DNA of 64,000 nucleotides from an uncultured Marinobacter sp. (GTDB lineage: Bacteria > Pseudomonadota > Gammaproteobacteria > Pseudomonadales > Oleiphilaceae). Below, piece after piece: positions 62,290 to 64,000 of this stretch; position 1 is the stretch's first letter; each line of letters opens with the position of its first letter. The position numbers and the translations under genes were made by a program. The notes beneath the pieces were generated by a model, which saw nothing but the letters and a program-made list of their open reading frames with translations, made no database searches and was not told the DNA's origin. Location: NCBI RefSeq assembly GCF_947259545.1, contig NZ_CAMYMK010000002.1, positions 186,001-250,000 on the forward strand, in the 5' to 3' direction.

Positions 62290-62374
62290 GCCCAGGTGGT
62301 GGAACTGGTAGACACGCTATCTTGAGGGGGTAGTGGCGAAAGCCGTGCCGGTTCGAGTCCGGCCCTGGGCACCA
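62290..62374 (+). tRNA. tRNA-Leu (anticodon GAG)
   Basis: The 85-base class II tRNA has acceptor arms GCCCAGG/CCTGGGC, anticodon stem CTATC/GGTAG with loop TTGAGGG (anticodon GAG, decoding CUC/CUU), a short variable arm, T-arm GCCGG-TTCGAGT-CCGGC, and an encoded CCA. It begins 7 bases after secG and is followed by its own terminator. Confidence 0.97.
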
Positions 62375-62383
62375 TATAGAAGA

Positions 62384-62416
62384 AAAACGGCTTGGAATTT
62401 CCAGGCCGTTTTTTTT
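62384..62416 (+). terminator. Intrinsic terminator after tRNA-Leu
   Basis: ACGGCTTGG pairs with CCAGGCCGT (one G-U) around an AATTT loop and is followed by a run of eight T. Confidence 0.88.
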
Positions 62417-62425
62417 GGTCAGTCC

Positions 62426-62454
62426 TTGACCAGTCTTGCCGGCATCTCTATACT
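62426..62454 (+). promoter_or_regulatory. Strong sigma-70 promoter upstream of rimP
   Basis: TTGACC (62426-62431) and TATACT (62449-62454) are separated by exactly 17 bases. The predicted start near 62461 gives a 275-base structured leader before rimP, or a separate small RNA ending at 62594 or 62658. Confidence 0.7.
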
Positions 62455-62566
62455 CCGGCGGATATTGGAGCGGGCTCTGGACGATGTTCGGCCGGCTCCT
62501 GGCAGGCCAGGTGTCTGTCAGCAGGAAACGGTTTGAATGGGTTTGTTTCCTGTGAGTTCTTGCAAC

Positions 62567-62594
62567 AAAAGGCCCCACTCGTTCGGGGCTTTTT
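62567..62594 (+). terminator. Terminator-like hairpin 1 in the rimP leader
   Basis: AAAAGGCCCC pairs with GGGGCTTTTT around an 8-base loop and ends in a T-run. Confidence 0.7.
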
Positions 62595-62629
62595 GATTAA
62601 GGGGCCTGGCGCATCAGGCCCTGGTGCAT

Positions 62630-62658
62630 AAAAAGGGCTGATCAACAGCCCTTTTTTT
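62630..62658 (+). terminator. Terminator-like hairpin 2 in the rimP leader
   Basis: AAAAAGGGCTG and CAGCCCTTTTT pair perfectly around ATCAA, followed by more T. The symmetry allows action on either strand. Confidence 0.85.
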
Positions 62659-62735
62659 GTTTCCGGGGTCCGGAAAATCCCGGGATTCAGGAAAATCCGG
62701 GATTCTGGAAACTAAGAGATGGAGACAGCAAAACC

Positions 62736-63197
62736 TTGTCAGCCAAGCTAAAGCAACTGGAAGACATATTACGGCCGGTCGTTGAGGGTCTGGGGTACGA
62801 GTTCTGGGGCATCGAATTTCGCTCCCAGGGCCATCATTCCCTGTTGAGAATTTTTATTGACGATGCCGAGAACGGCATCGGCGTAGATGACTGTGAAAAA
62901 GTCAGCCGGCAGGCCAGCGGTGTCATGGATGTGGAAGACCCTATCCAGACCGAATATACCCTGGAGGTGTCATCCCCGGGTATGGATCGACCGCTGTTTC
63001 GTCCCGAACAGTACGAGGCATTTGTCGGCCACCAGGTTCAGCTGAAGTTGCGAATGGCTTTTGAGGGGCGTCGCAAGTTTCAGGGCCTGATCAAAGGAGT
63101 GGAAGGCGATGACGTCGTGATCGTAGTCGACGATCACGAGTACCTGTTGCCGTTCGACAGTATCGAGAAAGCCAACATCGTTCCGGTTTTTGAATAA
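62736..63197 (+). CDS. rimP: Ribosome maturation factor RimP
   Basis: This 153-residue protein is needed for 30S subunit maturation. Family blocks are [25 protein letters not shown], the [37 protein letters not shown] region and the C-terminal Sm-like domain ending with NIVPVFE. The start is TTG 62736 (MSAKLKQLE), with GGAG about 11 bases upstream. It is the first gene of the rimP-nusA-infB operon. Confidence 0.96.
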   Translation: MSAKLKQLEDILRPVVEGLGYEFWGIEFRSQGHHSLLRIFIDDAENGIGVDDCEKVSRQASGVMDVEDPIQTEYTLEVSSPGMDRPLFRPEQYEAFVGHQVQLKLRMAFEGRRKFQGLIKGVEGDDVVIVVDDHEYLLPFDSIEKANIVPVFE

Positions 63198-63239
63198 GTC
63201 GGTGGACGCAAAGTTTATTTTTAAGGGCAGGGCAATCCA

Positions 63240-64000
63240 ATGAGTAAAGAGATCTTGCTGGTGGTTGAATCCGTCTCGAACGAAAAGGGTGTCGAGAAGG
63301 ATGTCATTTTTGAAGCAATTGAGCTGGCGCTCGCCACCGCTGCCAAAAAACGTTACGAAGATGAAGAGGCCGATATCCGGGTCTCCATCGATCGTCGCAC
63401 CGGCGAATACGAAACCTTCCGCCGCTGGCTGGTTGTTGATAACGATGCCGTCCCGGCACTGGGTACCGAACTGACCCTGCAGGAAGCGGAAGAGATTGAT
63501 ACCGCACTGAAGCCGGGTGATATTCATGAAGAGAAAATCGAATCGGTCGCCTTTGGCCGGATTGGCGCTCAGGCGGCCAAGCAGATCATCTTCCAGAAGG
63601 TTCGCGAAGCTGAGCGTTCCAAGATTGTCGACAGTTACCGTGACCGTGTCCACGAGCTGGTGTCCGGTACCGTAAAGAAAGTGACCCGTGACAATGTCAT
63701 CGTCGATCTGGGCTCGAATGCGGAAGCATTGTTGCCGCGTGAACACCTGATTCCGCGGGAAACCTTCCGCATGGGCGATCGCGTTCGCTCTCTGTTGCAG
63801 GAGATTCGCACAGATCATCGTGGCCCCCAGCTGATCCTCAGTCGCACCGATCCGCAGATGCTGATCGAACTGTTCCGTATCGAGGTTCCGGAGATCGCTG
63901 AGGATCTGATTGAGATTCGTGGCGCGGCCCGTGATCCCGGTTCCCGTGCCAAGATTGCGGTGAAGACCAATGATCGCCGCATCGACCCGGTCGGCGCCTG
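63240..64000 (+). CDS. nusA: Transcription termination/antitermination factor NusA (partial)
   Basis: The first 253 codons are present and the gene runs off the window. The RNA-polymerase-binding N-terminal domain ([30 protein letters not shown] opening) is followed by the S1 RNA-binding domain (about 130-200, [26 protein letters not shown]) and the start of the KH region ([14 protein letters not shown]). NusA modulates pausing and intrinsic termination and is known to regulate its own operon in E. coli. It follows rimP by 42 bases. Confidence 0.97.
   Translation, partial: MSKEILLVVESVSNEKGVEKDVIFEAIELALATAAKKRYEDEEADIRVSIDRRTGEYETFRRWLVVDNDAVPALGTELTLQEAEEIDTALKPGDIHEEKIESVAFGRIGAQAAKQIIFQKVREAERSKIVDSYRDRVHELVSGTVKKVTRDNVIVDLGSNAEALLPREHLIPRETFRMGDRVRSLLQEIRTDHRGPQLILSRTDPQMLIELFRIEVPEIAEDLIEIRGAARDPGSRAKIAVKTNDRRIDPVGA

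Larger units (their letters stand above)
62461..62658 (+). ncRNA. Structured leader or small RNA before rimP-nusA
   Basis: Downstream of a strong promoter lie four hairpins in a row: CAGGAAAC/GTTTCCTG (62522-62552), GCCCC/GGGGC plus T-run (62567-62594), GGGGCCTG/CAGGCCCT (62601-62622), and AAAAAGGGCTG/CAGCCCTTTTT plus T-run (62630-62658). Two of these have terminator form. In related genomes a tRNA-Met can occupy this gap, but none is seen here. It may be an attenuated leader of the nusA operon or an unannotated small RNA. Confidence 0.4.

Noticed and set aside
62375-62735. A second tRNA (tRNA-Met) after tRNA-Leu
   Set aside because: Looked for because related genomes can have one there; no CAT anticodon arm or T-arm is present, only hairpins and terminators.

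Overview
The window looks like a chromosomal segment of a marine gammaproteobacterium close to Marinobacter. The evidence is the G+C-rich coding style, a wax ester synthase/diacylglycerol acyltransferase (WS/DGAT) gene, an NhaD sodium/proton antiporter, malate:quinone oxidoreductase, and a Pseudomonas-type gene order from grpE to nusA. The genus is an inference. I saw no insertion sequence, prophage, integrase or CRISPR array.

Layout. (1) 1-4975: the 3' end of a probable pqqE, an S9 peptidase, the alcohol-dehydrogenase-like regulator ErcA and an ErcS/NahK-type hybrid kinase, which together resemble the PQQ/alcohol-oxidation regulatory block of pseudomonads. (2) 5047-12441: fumC, a CarS-like membrane cytidylyltransferase homologue, a metallophosphoesterase, msrA-msrB-plsC, and an nhaD-CaCA antiporter pair. 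(3) 12738-19400: mqo, then a three-gene cassette of an ATP-grasp enzyme, a large protein with a papain-like Cys/His/Asn pattern, and an acetolactate-synthase-like ThDP enzyme. (4) 19447-35069: a large envelope locus with outer-membrane barrel proteins, coiled-coil and TPR (lipo)proteins, one TolQ/ExbB, two TolR/ExbD, a TonB-like protein with an AgmX/PglI-type C-terminus, and a 972-residue diheme HzsA-like lipoprotein. (5) 35341-42038: a secreted protein, a carbonic anhydrase, a truncated biotinyl-domain remnant, an ExoD-like protein, ssrA (tmRNA), WS/DGAT, smpB and an SNF-family transporter. (6) 42111-64000: ratA-rnfH, bamE, fur, recN, grpE-dnaK-dnaJ, dapB-carA-carB-greA, yhbY, rlmE-ftsH-folP-glmM-tpiA-secG, tRNA-Leu(GAG), rimP and the start of nusA.

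The best candidate for an undescribed system is the envelope locus. Its parts list (one stator TolQ, two TolR, a TonB/AgmX-like transducer, TPR lipoproteins, periplasmic coiled-coil protein and outer-membrane barrels) matches the architecture of the proton-motive-force-driven Agl-Glt/Nfs machines of Myxococcus, here with a diheme cytochrome-like lipoprotein downstream. The two TolR proteins differ at the proton-path position: Asn20 in the first and Asp31 in the second. The second candidate is the ATP-grasp/papain-like/ThDP cassette.

Regulatory sites that can be read directly include two perfect LexA boxes over the recN promoter, a sigma-32 promoter before grpE, a promoter plus leader ORF plus terminator before carA, a promoter followed by several hairpins and terminators between tRNA-Leu and rimP, the ssrA promoter, and about a dozen intrinsic terminators. 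All functional statements come from reading motifs and gene order by eye; no database search was run.
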